Source: Pseudomonadota bacterium (GTDB taxonomy: Bacteria > Pseudomonadota > Gammaproteobacteria > UBA5335). Taken from it: DNA of 33,051 nt. Location of the stretch: positions 1 through 33,051 of the forward strand of contig JAASSS010000007.1 in NCBI GenBank assembly GCA_021767745.1, written 5' to 3'. The notes below the pieces were generated by a model. The model was not told the origin of the DNA. It did no database searches and saw nothing but the letters and a program-made list of their open reading frames with translations. This document shows, piece by piece, positions 25,647-33,051 of the stretch; the stretch's first letter is position 1, and every line of letters begins with the position of its first letter. The position numbers and the translations under genes are program-made.

Positions 25647-26268
25647 CCTGCAGGGCCGCCGGCGGTTCGTGGTTCTTGAGGTTCGCGATCAGCGAGTCGA
25701 GGCCATCCTGCTCGATCTCGCGGGCGAAGGTATCGCGGTAGCTGGTGACCAGGCTCACACCCTCGACCACCACGTCGAATACCTTCCACTCGCCGGCATC
25801 GGTGCGATACAGCCGGTAGTTGACGGCGATCGGATCCTGGCCGCGCGGCACGACCTGGGTGCGCACCCGGGCATCACGCCGGCTCTCGTCGCGCCGGCTC
25901 GGCAGATAGCGGATCTCCTGGTCGTCGTAGGCCAACAGCGCATCGGCGTAGGTGCGCAGCAGCAGCCGCTGGAACTCGCGCATGAACCGCTGCCGCTGAG
26001 CCTCGTCCGCCGTGCGCCAGTACTTGCCGAGCACCAGCTGGGAGACGTACGGGAAGTCGACGTGCGGCAGGATCCCGTCGATCACCAGCGCGCGCAGCTT
26101 CTCGGGCTGCGACTTCAGCTCGGTGCGCCGCGCCTCGACGTCGGTCAGGACGTCCTCGACGATGGTCTCCACGAACGCCTCCGGCGACTGCGCCGGCATC
26201 TGTTGTGCCGGCAGGGCAGCGCTGGCTGCCAGCATCAGGAAAGCCAGTAGGGCTGTGATCATTCGCAT
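25633..26268 (-). CDS. mlaC: Periplasmic phospholipid-binding protein MlaC
   Basis: MlaC ferries phospholipids between the outer-membrane MlaA complex and inner-membrane MlaFEDB. The start is ATG 26268 (MRMITALL). This gives a signal peptide ending SAALPAQQ; an upstream in-frame start would add six residues. The 211-residue protein has the family pattern SPEAFVETIVEDVL, a segment with ILPHVDFPYVSQLVLGKYWR, FMREFQRLLLRTYADALLAY, and WKVFDVVVEGVSLVTSYRDTF. It lies 14 bases from mlaD. Confidence 0.95.
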   Translation of the reverse strand: MRMITALLAFLMLAASAALPAQQMPAQSPEAFVETIVEDVLTDVEARRTELKSQPEKLRALVIDGILPHVDFPYVSQLVLGKYWRTADEAQRQRFMREFQRLLLRTYADALLAYDDQEIRYLPSRRDESRRDARVRTQVVPRGQDPIAVNYRLYRTDAGEWKVFDVVVEGVSLVTSYRDTFAREIEQDGLDSLIANLKNHEPPAALQDVAS

Positions 26269-26282
26269 AGTCCGGTGCTCCC

Positions 26283-26747
26283 TCATTCCTCTCGCTGCAT
26301 GTTGGTCACGAACTGGCCGATCAGGTTCTCCAGGACCAGCGCGCCCTGGGTGAACGTGATTTCGTCACCGGGCTGCAGGTTGTCCAGCGAGCCACCCGGC
26401 ACGATGCCGATGTACTGCTCGCCGAGCAGTCCGGCGGTGAGGATCTTCGCGCTGCTGTCGGCCGGCAGCTCGTCGTAGCGCGTGTCGAGCGCCAGCGTGA
26501 CGACGGCCTCGAAGCTCTTCTCGTCCAGCGCGATCGACTCGACCCTGCCGATATCAACGCCCGCCATGGCCACCGGTGCACGTGTGGAGAGTCCGCCGAT
26601 GTTGGCGAAGCGGGCGGTCACCCGGTAGGTGTCGCCACCGCTGAGGCCGTTGGCGGTACTGACCTGCAGGGTCAGCAGGAACAGTGCCGCCAGCCCCAGG
26701 CAGACGAACAGGCCGACGACGAGTTCGAGCAGGCGTGTCTGCGCCAT
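26283..26747 (-). CDS. mlaD: MCE-domain protein MlaD
   Basis: MlaD forms a hexameric ring on the periplasmic face of the transporter and passes lipid to or from MlaC. This 154-residue protein has one N-terminal transmembrane helix (LLELVVGLFVCLGLAALFLL) and one MCE domain: YRVTARFANIGGLSTRAPVAMAGV, DIGRVESIAL, and LLGEQYIGI. A hydrophobic pore-helix-like segment follows (GALVLENLIGQFV). The length is near the usual size. It is four bases from mlaE. Confidence 0.95.
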   Translation of the reverse strand: MAQTRLLELVVGLFVCLGLAALFLLTLQVSTANGLSGGDTYRVTARFANIGGLSTRAPVAMAGVDIGRVESIALDEKSFEAVVTLALDTRYDELPADSSAKILTAGLLGEQYIGIVPGGSLDNLQPGDEITFTQGALVLENLIGQFVTNMQREE

Positions 26748-26751
26748 CTTT

Positions 26752-27534
26752 TCAGTCTCCGGAAAACATCAGGCCGGTCAGCACGAAGTCCAGTGCCAGC
26801 ACGGCGAGCGAGGAAATGACGACGGTCTGCGTGGTGGCCCGGCTGACACCTTCGGCCGTCGCCGTCGCCGTGTAGCCCTGGAAGACCGCGATCCAGCTGA
26901 TCAGCAGGCCGAAGACGATGCTCTTGATGATGCCGCTGAGCACGTCTTCGCGAAAGCTCGCGGCCGATTCGATCTGCCCCCAGTAGCTGCCGGCGTCCAC
27001 GCCGAGCAGCTGCACGCCGATCACGTAGCCGCCGAAGATGCCCAGCGTGGTGAAGATCGCCACCAGCAGCGGCAGCGAGATCAGCCCGGCGAGGAAGCGC
27101 GGGCCGACCACCCGGTGGATGGGATCGACCGCCATCATCTCCATTGCCGAGAGCTGGTCGGTGGCCTTCATCAGGCCGATCTCCGCCGCGACTGCAGAGC
27201 CAGAGCGGCCGGCGAACAGCAGCGCCGCCACCACCGGGCCGAGCTCACGCATCAGCGAGAGCGCCACGATCACGCCGAGCGATTCCTCGGCGCCGAAGCG
27301 CACCAGGTTGTTGTAGCCCTGCAGCGCCAGCACCATGCCGACGAACAGCCCGGAGATCATGATGATCACCAGCGAGAGCACGCCGACCAGATAGACCTGC
27401 CGCACCACCAGCCCGGGGCGCAGGGCCACCAGCGGCAGGCTGCGCAGCACGCGCAGCAGGAAGATCGTGGCGCTGCCGATGCCCGCCAGCAGGCCGGCGA
27501 GCACCCCATGTTGCAGGCCGATCGGCAGCTTCAT
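26752..27534 (-). CDS. mlaE: Phospholipid ABC transporter permease MlaE
   Basis: MlaE is the membrane permease of the Mla system. The 260 residues include several long hydrophobic helices and the MlaE core: VLSLVIIMISGLFVGMVLALQGYNNL, SLMRELGPVVAALLFAGRSG, ATDQLSAMEMMAVDPI, and RFLAGLISLPLLVAIF. The E-L-GP-----L-AGR-G motif is diagnostic. ATG 27534 overlaps the mlaF stop (ATGA). Confidence 0.96.
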   Translation of the reverse strand: MKLPIGLQHGVLAGLLAGIGSATIFLLRVLRSLPLVALRPGLVVRQVYLVGVLSLVIIMISGLFVGMVLALQGYNNLVRFGAEESLGVIVALSLMRELGPVVAALLFAGRSGSAVAAEIGLMKATDQLSAMEMMAVDPIHRVVGPRFLAGLISLPLLVAIFTTLGIFGGYVIGVQLLGVDAGSYWGQIESAASFREDVLSGIIKSIVFGLLISWIAVFQGYTATATAEGVSRATTQTVVISSLAVLALDFVLTGLMFSGD

Positions 27535-28340
27535 CGGCGCTCTCCGAGCAGATCCTCGGCGTAGGTCGAGGCCGGATAATGGAACTGTACTGGCCCGTCG
27601 GGCTCGCCTCGCATGAACTGGCGCACCCAGGGCGAGTCGTCCGCCCGCAGCGCCTCGGGCGTGCCGTGCGCCATCACCTTGCCCTGGGAGATCAGGTAGC
27701 AGTAGTCGGCCACCTGCAGCACGTCCTCCAGATCGTGCGTCACCACGATCGAGGTGAGGCCGAGCGCATCGTTCACCAGCCGGACCAGCCGCACGATCAT
27801 GCCCTTGGAGATCGGATCCAGGCCCACGAACGGCTCGTCGTACATGATCATTGCCGGATCGAGCGCCAGCGCCCTGGCCAGTGCCACCCGGCGGGCCATG
27901 CCGCCGGAGAGTTCGTCGGGCATCAGCGCGCGGGCGCCGCGCAGCCCGACCAGCTCGAGCTTCATCAGCACGAGGTGGCGAATCAGCGACTCGGGCAGAT
28001 CCGTGTGCTCGCGCAGCGGGAAGGCGATGTTCTCGAACACGTTGTAGTCGGTCAGCAGCGCGCCGCTCTGGAACAGCATGCCCATCTGCCGGCGCAGCGC
28101 GTACAGCGCCTTGCGCCGCAGCTGCGGCACTTCCTGGCCGTCTACCCGCACGCTGCCCGAGGCCGGCCTCAGCTGGCCGCTGATCAGTCGCAGCAGTGTG
28201 GTCTTGCCCGTGCCGCTGGGGCCGAGGAAGGCGGTGACGCTGCCGGCCGCGACGTTCAGGTCGATCCCGTCGAAGATCGGCCGGTCGCCGCGCAGGAAGC
28301 GCACGCGGGAGAGTTCGACGAGGTTGTCGTGCTGCGTCAT
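27531..28340 (-). CDS. mlaF: Phospholipid ABC transporter ATPase MlaF
   Basis: MlaF is the energy-coupling ATPase of the Mla transporter, which keeps phospholipid out of the outer leaflet. The ATG at 28340 gives 269 residues. The frame is open further, but the N-terminal family start (ELSRVRFLRGDRPIFDGIDL) lies just inside. Walker A is GPSGTGKTT at 40-48. The ABC signature is LSGGMARRVALARAL at about 144-158. Walker B is MIMYDEPFVGLD at about 164-175, and VVTHD is the switch. A perfect TATAAT lies 43 bases upstream, just past the argF stop. Confidence 0.96.
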   Translation of the reverse strand: MTQHDNLVELSRVRFLRGDRPIFDGIDLNVAAGSVTAFLGPSGTGKTTLLRLISGQLRPASGSVRVDGQEVPQLRRKALYALRRQMGMLFQSGALLTDYNVFENIAFPLREHTDLPESLIRHLVLMKLELVGLRGARALMPDELSGGMARRVALARALALDPAMIMYDEPFVGLDPISKGMIVRLVRLVNDALGLTSIVVTHDLEDVLQVADYCYLISQGKVMAHGTPEALRADDSPWVRQFMRGEPDGPVQFHYPASTYAEDLLGERR

Positions 28341-28382
28341 GTCGGCCCGGAAGCTGCGGGAAGTCGGCCCAAAAAGGTCCTG

Positions 28383-28388
28383 ATTATA
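28383..28388 (-). promoter_or_regulatory. Candidate -10 box of the mla operon
   Basis: A perfect TATAAT on the minus strand lies in the 73-base argF-mlaF gap, 43 bases from the mlaF start. The -35 region at 15-18 bases distance is GC-rich and poor, so an activator or extended contacts may be needed. It suggests the mla genes start their own transcript. Confidence 0.45.
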
Positions 28389-28413
28389 GGGTGCCGGCGC
28401 GGCATCGCCCGGC

Positions 28414-29316
28414 TCAGGCGCCGAGCAGGGTCGCGAGCAGCGCCTTCTGGGCATGGAGGCGGTTCTCGGCCTCGTCCCAGACCACGCTCTGCGGGCCGTC
28501 GATGACCTCGGCGCTCACCTCCTCGCCGCGATGGGCGGGCAGGCAGTGCATGAACAGCGCATCCCCGGCGGCCCGCCGCATCCGCGCGGCGTTCACCTGA
28601 TAGTCGGCGAGATCGGCCAGCCGGCGCCCGGCGTCGGCTTCCTGCCCCATGCTAGCCCACACGTCGGTGACCACCAGGTCCGCGCCGTGGACGGCCTCGT
28701 CCGGATCGTCGGTCAGCGTCAGCTCGGCCTCGGCCAGCCCGTCCAGCGGCGGCGCATAGCCCGCTGGCGTCGCGACCCGCAGGGCGAAGCCGAAGCGGGC
28801 CGCGGCGTTGACGAACGAGCGGCAGACGTTGTTGCCATCGCCGAGCCACGCCACCGTTCTGCCGTGAATGCTGCCGCGGTGTTCCTGATAGGTCATCACG
28901 TCCGCCAGCAGCTGGCAGGGGTGCAGCAGGTCGGTCAGCCCGTTGATCACCGGCACGCGCGAGTGGGCGGCGAAGTTCTCGACCATCGCGTGGGCATCGG
29001 CGCGGATCATGACGATATCCACCATCCGCGACAGCACCCGCGCGGTGTCTTCCACGGGCTCGCCGCGGCCGAGCTGGGTGTCGCGCGGCGACAGGAACAG
29101 CGCCTGCCCGCCGAGCTGGGCCATGCCCGCCTCGAACGAGACCCGCGTGCGCGTCGAGGCCTTCTCGAACACCATCGCCAGCGTCCGCCGGGCCAGCAGC
29201 GGCTGGGCGGTGCCGGCGCGGTGGGTGGCCTTCATGGCCTGGGCGCGATCGAGCAGCGCGGTGAGCTCCTCGCCGCTGAAGTCCAGCAGACTGAGGAAGT
29301 GTCGTGGCGCGCTCAT
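28414..29316 (-). CDS. argF: Ornithine carbamoyltransferase
   Basis: It joins carbamoyl phosphate and ornithine into citrulline in arginine synthesis. The 300-residue protein has the carbamoyl-phosphate site STRTR at about 54-58, HPCQ at 132-135 and the ornithine-site motif [13 protein letters not shown] near residue 255. ATG 29316 overlaps the argD stop (ATGA), so translation of the two is coupled. At 300 residues it is a compact, typical bacterial form. Confidence 0.97.
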   Translation of the reverse strand: MSAPRHFLSLLDFSGEELTALLDRAQAMKATHRAGTAQPLLARRTLAMVFEKASTRTRVSFEAGMAQLGGQALFLSPRDTQLGRGEPVEDTARVLSRMVDIVMIRADAHAMVENFAAHSRVPVINGLTDLLHPCQLLADVMTYQEHRGSIHGRTVAWLGDGNNVCRSFVNAAARFGFALRVATPAGYAPPLDGLAEAELTLTDDPDEAVHGADLVVTDVWASMGQEADAGRRLADLADYQVNAARMRRAAGDALFMHCLPAHRGEEVSAEVIDGPQSVVWDEAENRLHAQKALLATLLGA

Positions 29317-30545
29317 CGGGCCACTCCCGGCACGGCCGTCGGCGCCGCCCCTGCCGCAGTCGGCGCCAGTACGCCTTCGATGCTGCGGATGACGCGATGG
29401 GCGAGCTCGTCGGCCTCGGCGTCGGTCAGCGTCAGCGGTGGCAGCAGGCGGACGACGCGTTCGGCCGTCACGTTCAGCAGCACCCGCTCAGCCAGTGCCC
29501 GTGTCGGCAGGCTCGGCGCCGGGTGTGCCAGCTCGACGCCGATCAGCAGGCCGAGATGGCGAATCTCCACCACACCTGGATGGTCAGCGAACGCCGCATG
29601 CAGATGGCCGGCGATACGCCCGCCCAGCACGGCGGCGCGCGCGGTCAGCTCCTGCGCCTCGATCTGCTCCAGCACCGTGAGGGCGGCACGGCAGGCCAGC
29701 GGGTTGCCGCCGAACGTGCTGCCGTGGCTGCCCGGTCCGAGCGTCTCGGCGGCAGCGCCGGCGGCCAGGCAGGCGCCGATCGGCACGCCGTTGCCCAGCG
29801 CCTTGGCCAGTGTCACCACGTCCGGCACGATGCCGCCGTGCTGGCTGGCGAGCCAGCGGCCGCTGCGGCCCATGCCGGTCTGGATCTCATCGCACATCAG
29901 CAGCCAGCCGTGGGCGTCGCACAGGCGGCGCAAGGCCGGCAGGAAGCCGGCGTCGGGGATGCGGATGCCGCCCTCGCCCTGGACCGGCTCGACCAGCACG
30001 GCCACCACGTCCTGGCGGGTCGCGGCCAGTGTTGCCACGGCCTCGGCATCGCCGAAGGGTACGCGCAGGAAGCCCGTCGGCAGGGGCTCGAAGCCCGCCT
30101 GCGCCGCTGCGTTGCCGGTGGCGGCAAGGGCGGCCAGCGTGCGGCCATGGAAGGCACCCTCGAAGACCACGATTTGCGGCTCTGCCACGCCGCGGGCATG
30201 TCCGTGGCGGCGTGCCAGCTTGATCGCGGCTTCGTTGGCCTCGGTACCGGAGTTGCAGAAGAACGCACGCCGCATGCCGGTCAGCTCGCACAGGCGCGCG
30301 GCGAGGGTTTCGGCCAGGGGGATGCCGTAGAGGTTCGAGCAGTGCAGCAGCGTGCGTGCCTGGGCCGCGAGCGCCTGCGCGAGCGCCGGCGGCGCATGAC
30401 CCAGCCCGCAGACGGCGATGCCGCTCAGGCCGTCCAGATAGCGTTCGCCGGCGGCGTCGAACAGCCAGGCGCCCTCGCCGCGCTCGAAGGCCACGGGCAG
30501 GCGGCGGTAGGTGGGCATCAGGCTGCTGTGGGCGGTGTCGGACAT
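29313..30545 (-). CDS. argD: Acetylornithine aminotransferase (class III PLP)
   Basis: It exchanges the amino group between N-acetylornithine and 2-oxoglutarate in arginine synthesis. It can also serve succinyl-diaminopimelate in lysine synthesis. The 410-residue protein has [19 protein letters not shown], the [17 protein letters not shown] loop, [22 protein letters not shown], and the PLP-lysine motif [14 protein letters not shown] (Lys248). [11 protein letters not shown] is typical. Overlap with argF supports the arginine role over other class III aminotransferases. Confidence 0.95.
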   Translation of the reverse strand: MSDTAHSSLMPTYRRLPVAFERGEGAWLFDAAGERYLDGLSGIAVCGLGHAPPALAQALAAQARTLLHCSNLYGIPLAETLAARLCELTGMRRAFFCNSGTEANEAAIKLARRHGHARGVAEPQIVVFEGAFHGRTLAALAATGNAAAQAGFEPLPTGFLRVPFGDAEAVATLAATRQDVVAVLVEPVQGEGGIRIPDAGFLPALRRLCDAHGWLLMCDEIQTGMGRSGRWLASQHGGIVPDVVTLAKALGNGVPIGACLAAGAAAETLGPGSHGSTFGGNPLACRAALTVLEQIEAQELTARAAVLGGRIAGHLHAAFADHPGVVEIRHLGLLIGVELAHPAPSLPTRALAERVLLNVTAERVVRLLPPLTLTDAEADELAHRVIRSIEGVLAPTAAGAAPTAVPGVAR

Positions 30546-30582
30546 GGCGGTCGGTTATTGGGTGGCGAACCACGAAACGACG

Positions 30583-30608
30583 CCGGGGCTGCCGGCAGGC
30601 AGCCCCGG
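30583..30608 (-). terminator. Hairpin between sodB and argD
   Basis: A perfect 11-bp stem (CCGGGGCTGCC/GGCAGCCCCGG) with a four-base loop lies 27 bases after the sodB stop. It is followed on the minus strand by CGTCGTTTCG. It likely ends the sodB message before argD, though the T-run is short. Confidence 0.6.
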
Positions 30609-30634
30609 GCCGTCGAGGGTCGTGTTCGCGAACC

Positions 30635-31213
30635 TTACAGGTTCTTGGCCACGAAGTCCCAGTTCACGATGTTCCAGAACGCCTCGAGGTACTTCGGCCG
30701 CGCATTGCGGTAGTCGATGTAGTAGGCGTGCTCCCAGACATCGCAGGTCAGCAGCGGCTTCAGCCCCGGCTTGGTGAGCGGGTTGTCGGCATCATCGGTC
30801 TGCACGATCTCCAGCCCGCCGTCGGCCTTGCGCACCAGCCAGCCCCAGCCGGAGGCGAAGTTCGCGGCGCTCGAATCGGTGAACTGCTTCTTGAAGTCGC
30901 CGAAGCTGCCGAAGCTGTTCTTGATCGCCTCGGCCAGCTGGCCTTCCGGCTCACCGCCGCCGTTCGGGCTCATGCAGTTCCAGTAGAAGGTATGGTTCCA
31001 GACCTGCGCGGCCTGGTTGAACAGCTTGCCGGAGGCCTTGCCGATGATGTCCTCGAGCGGCATGTCCGCGTATTCGGTGCCTTCGATCAGCTCGTTGAGC
31101 GTGTCGACGTACTTCTGATGATGCTTGCCGTGGTGATACTCCAGCGTCTCGGCCGAAATATACGGCTCCAGCGCATCCTTGGCGTAGGGCAGATCAGGTA
31201 GCTTGAAGGGCAT
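30635..31213 (-). CDS. sodB: Iron superoxide dismutase
   Basis: It converts superoxide to oxygen and hydrogen peroxide. The ATG at 31213 follows CAGGAGA, and the protein has 192 residues, as in E. coli SodB. Metal ligands are His27 (EYHHGKHH), His74 (QVWNHTFYW), Asp158 and His162 (DVWEHAYYIDY). AAQVWNHTFYWNCM and FGSFGDFKKQF are iron-type features rather than manganese-type. No signal peptide is present, so it is cytoplasmic. It is set divergently from the hyuB-like gene, with grxD beyond; sodB and grxD lie together in several gammaproteobacteria. Confidence 0.97.
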   Translation of the reverse strand: MPFKLPDLPYAKDALEPYISAETLEYHHGKHHQKYVDTLNELIEGTEYADMPLEDIIGKASGKLFNQAAQVWNHTFYWNCMSPNGGGEPEGQLAEAIKNSFGSFGDFKKQFTDSSAANFASGWGWLVRKADGGLEIVQTDDADNPLTKPGLKPLLTCDVWEHAYYIDYRNARPKYLEAFWNIVNWDFVAKNL

Positions 31214-31386
31214 GGTCGTCTCCTGACGTTGAGCGTGAAACGAGCGGCGGCGTGTGCGCGCCGTGCTGGCTGGGACCGTCGCCTGCGGACACAATTCCGC
31301 GGGCCCATCGCTGCGGCGAGTGCCCATGGTAAGACGCCGCGGCTACGTTCACCAAAATCAGCGGCAGCAAGCGAGGGAGCGCAGCG

Positions 31387-32937
31387 GTGACCGACGGAAT
31401 TTCCCTGGCCCTGTTCAGCCATCGGATGGAGGCGATCTGCGCCCAGATGGGCGCGGCGCTGCAGCGCGCGGCGCTCTCGCCCAACATCCGCGACCGACTG
31501 GATTTCTCCTGCGCGCTGTTCGATGGCGCCGGCCGGCTGATCGCGCAGGCCGCGCACATCCCCGTGCACCTCGGCAGCATGGGCTTCGCCATGCAGGGGC
31601 TGGTGCGCGGCATCGACTGGCGCGACGGCGATCAGGTCGTGGTCAACGATCCCTACAGCGGCGGCACCCACCTGCCGGACGTGACGGTGATCGCGCCCCT
31701 GTTCCACGAGGGGCGCTGCCTCGCCTTCGTCGCCAACCGCGCCCACCATGCCGACGTCGGCGCCGAGGCGCCCGGTTCGATGCCGCTCAGCCGCCGGCTG
31801 GACGAGGAGGGGCTGGTGCTGGCGCCGACGGTGCTGTGGCGCGACGGGCAGTGGTGCGCGCCGGTGCTCGCGCGCATTCGTGCGGCCTGTGCCGATGCCG
31901 ACGGCCTGCTGGCGGACCTCGCTGCCCAGGCGAGCGCCAACCGCCGCGGCCTGCAGCGCCTGGCGGCCACGGTGAACGCCATGGGGGCCGCGGCCTTGGG
32001 CGAGGCGCTGGCACAGCGGGATGCCTATGGCCGGCAGCTGGCGCAGGCTGCGCTGGCGCAACTGCCGACGGGGCGGTACCGCTTCGTCGACTACCTGGAG
32101 GATCCGGCCGGGCCGGACGGGCGGCTGGCGATCCGTGTGGCCCTGCAGCGGGACGGCGATCGGGTGCGGGTCGATTTCGCCGGCACCGCGGCGCAGGCTC
32201 CCAACAACCTCAACTGCCCGCTGCCGGTCACCGCGGCCGCGGTGCACTACGTGCTGCGCTGCCTGATGCCGCCGCAGACGCCCGCCTGCGCCGGCACCTT
32301 CGAGGCGATCGACATCGCCGCGCCGCCCGGCTCGCTGGTCAACGCGCGGGCGCCGGCGGCGGTGGCAGCCGGCAACGTCGAGACCAGCAGCCGCATCGTC
32401 GACGTCGTGCTCGGCGCGTTGGCCGAGGCCATGCCCGACCGCATCCCGGCGGCCAGCCACGGCAGCATGAACAACCTCGCCATGGGCGGCCGGCACCCGC
32501 GTGCGTGGAGCTACTACGAGACCATGGGGGGCGGCATGGGCGCTGGCGCCACCGGTGGGGGCCTGGCCGGCGTGCAGACGCACATGACCAATACCCGCAA
32601 CACGCCGGTGGAACTGCTCGAGAGCGTGTATCCGCTGCGCGTGGAGCGCTACGCCCTGCGGCGCGGCACCGGCGGGGCGGGCCAGCGTCGTGGCGGTGAC
32701 GGCCTGTACCGGTGCCTGCGCCTGCTCGCCCCCGCCGAGGCCACCCTGCTGACCGAGCGGCGGGCGCTTGCCCCCTGGGGGCTCGCCGGCGGCGAGCCTG
32801 GCGCCGCCGGCTACAACCGCCTCAACGGGCAACCACTGCCGGCTAAGGCCGCGCTGCGGCTGGCACCCGGCGATGTACTGGAGCTCGCCAGCGCCGGCGG
32901 CGGCGGTTTCGGCCCGCCGCCGCCGGCGGAGGACTGA
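31387..32937 (+). CDS. Hydantoinase B/oxoprolinase-family protein
   Basis: HyuB-type proteins form the second half of ATP-dependent hydantoinases, 5-oxoprolinases and acetone carboxylases. GTG 31387 follows GAGGGAGCG. The 516 residues show the family N-terminus (ISLALFSHRMEAICAQMGAAL, RAALSPNIRDRLDFSCALFD), HIPVHLGSMG, the VVNDPYSGGTHLPDVTVIAP metal-site region, FVANRAHHADVG, and the C-terminal LASAGGGGFGPPPP. The partner HyuA-type subunit, normally adjacent, is not in this window: the left neighbour is divergent sodB and the right one is grxD. The reaction therefore cannot be named. The last coding bases form a 15-bp inverted repeat. Confidence 0.88.
   Translation: MTDGISLALFSHRMEAICAQMGAALQRAALSPNIRDRLDFSCALFDGAGRLIAQAAHIPVHLGSMGFAMQGLVRGIDWRDGDQVVVNDPYSGGTHLPDVTVIAPLFHEGRCLAFVANRAHHADVGAEAPGSMPLSRRLDEEGLVLAPTVLWRDGQWCAPVLARIRAACADADGLLADLAAQASANRRGLQRLAATVNAMGAAALGEALAQRDAYGRQLAQAALAQLPTGRYRFVDYLEDPAGPDGRLAIRVALQRDGDRVRVDFAGTAAQAPNNLNCPLPVTAAAVHYVLRCLMPPQTPACAGTFEAIDIAAPPGSLVNARAPAAVAAGNVETSSRIVDVVLGALAEAMPDRIPAASHGSMNNLAMGGRHPRAWSYYETMGGGMGAGATGGGLAGVQTHMTNTRNTPVELLESVYPLRVERYALRRGTGGAGQRRGGDGLYRCLRLLAPAEATLLTERRALAPWGLAGGEPGAAGYNRLNGQPLPAKAALRLAPGDVLELASAGGGGFGPPPPAED
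32892..32928 (+). repeat. 15-bp perfect inverted repeat at the end of the hyuB-like gene
   Basis: The arms CGCCGGCGGCGGCGG and CCGCCGCCGCCGGCG are exact complements around a seven-base TTTCGGC loop, ending seven bases before the stop codon. They encode Gly-Gly-Gly-Gly and Pro-Pro-Pro-Pro around Phe-Gly. The very stable RNA hairpin could act as a terminator-like or protective 3' structure upstream of grxD. Confidence 0.75.
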
Positions 32938-32959
32938 ACGATGGCGCCCGGCAGCCTGC

Positions 32960-32968
32960 TGATATACT
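32960..32968 (+). promoter_or_regulatory. Extended -10 promoter of grxD
   Basis: TGATATACT is an extended -10 (TGnTATACT; 5 of 6 matches to TATAAT) placed 35 bases before the grxD ATG. No good -35 is visible, which extended -10 promoters tolerate. Confidence 0.55.
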
Positions 32969-33003
32969 GCGCCATTGCCTGATTGCGCCTGCAGGAGGAC
33001 GCC

Positions 33004-33051
33004 ATGGACATCGACGATCGCATCCGCGAACAACTCGGCAGCCACCGCGTC
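33004..33051 (+). CDS. grxD: Monothiol glutaredoxin Grx4-type, first 16 codons only
   Basis: ATG 33004 follows a strong GCAGGAGGA site. Only MDIDDRIREQLGSHRV is in the window. The opening MD(V/I)-(D/E)RI--Q(I/L)----V is that of bacterial monothiol glutaredoxins (GrxD), which carry Fe-S clusters with BolA partners. The sodB neighbourhood supports this, as sodB and grxD are close in several gammaproteobacteria. The CGFS active site lies outside the window, so the call is not proven. Confidence 0.65.
   Translation, partial: MDIDDRIREQLGSHRV

Noticed and set aside
23638-26250. Long plus-strand open frame opposite ppc, mlaB and mlaC
   Set aside because: It crosses three recognisable genes, has shadow-type composition and no family motif.
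31214-31386. Fur-type operator or clear promoter in the sodB/hyuB-like divergent gap
   Set aside because: I looked on both strands and found no convincing 19-base Fur-like dyad or -35/-10 pair; nothing supportable to report.
31087-33045. Long minus-strand open frame opposite the hyuB-like gene that runs into the sodB start
   Set aside because: Its C-terminal part is out of frame with SodB, and the composition is typical of an antisense shadow.
1-33051. CRISPR arrays, tRNA or rRNA genes, insertion sequences, integrase or phage genes
   Set aside because: No spaced direct repeats, no cloverleaf-like intergenic sequence and no transposase-like frames were seen; the gaps are too short for most of them.

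Overview
This is a GC-rich, gene-dense chromosomal window from a gammaproteobacterium. The evidence is gene order as well as gene content. A surE-pcm-yqaA-nlpD-rpoS block, an rpfE-like/prfB/lysS cluster, a complete mlaFEDCB operon, and an FeSOD gene divergent from a reading frame leading to a Grx4-type glutaredoxin all point to this class. The rpfE-like gene next to prfB-lysS resembles the Xanthomonas rpf neighbourhood, and an AlkB-type hydroxylase suggests a hydrocarbon- or lipid-using, probably aerobic lineage (Xanthomonadales/Nevskiales/Salinisphaerales-like). This placement is inference; no rRNA or other decisive marker is present.

Layout. 1-1268: 3' part of a surface or exported protein with two DUF4397-type repeats. 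1300-1863 (-): Smr-domain protein. 1985-5737 (+): surE, pcm, yqaA-like, nlpD, rpoS, tightly packed with 4-base overlaps at the first junctions. This is a stationary-phase, protein-repair and envelope block. rpoS shares stop-codon bases with a convergent Mth938-like gene (5734-6120, -). 6259-13747 (+): alaC, hom, thrC, rpfE-like, prfB (with the autoregulatory +1 frameshift) and lysS, covering amino-acid synthesis and translation.

13775-22440 is the least conventional part. It holds ygfZ (-), an exported alpha/beta-hydrolase-like protein that has lost the serine nucleophile (+), two tandem exported paralogs of a family I do not recognise (-), a divergent amidohydrolase related to N-acyl-D-amino-acid deacylases (+), and a divergent AlkB-like membrane hydroxylase (-). 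The segment from 14849 to 22440 looks like an accessory insertion between housekeeping genes and is the best place to look for an undescribed system.

22582-31213 (-): read in transcription order this is sodB, argD, argF, mlaF, mlaE, mlaD, mlaC, mlaB, ppc. argD/argF and mlaF/mlaE overlap by ATGA, and the mla genes have their own perfect TATAAT box just downstream of argF. 31387-32937 (+): a solitary hydantoinase-B/oxoprolinase-type gene. It ends in a 15-bp perfect inverted repeat, followed by an extended -10 promoter and the first 16 codons of grxD.

No tRNA, rRNA, insertion sequence, CRISPR array or integrase was seen. No gap between genes exceeds 300 bases; the longest are about 140-190 bases and carry the promoters and hairpins listed.
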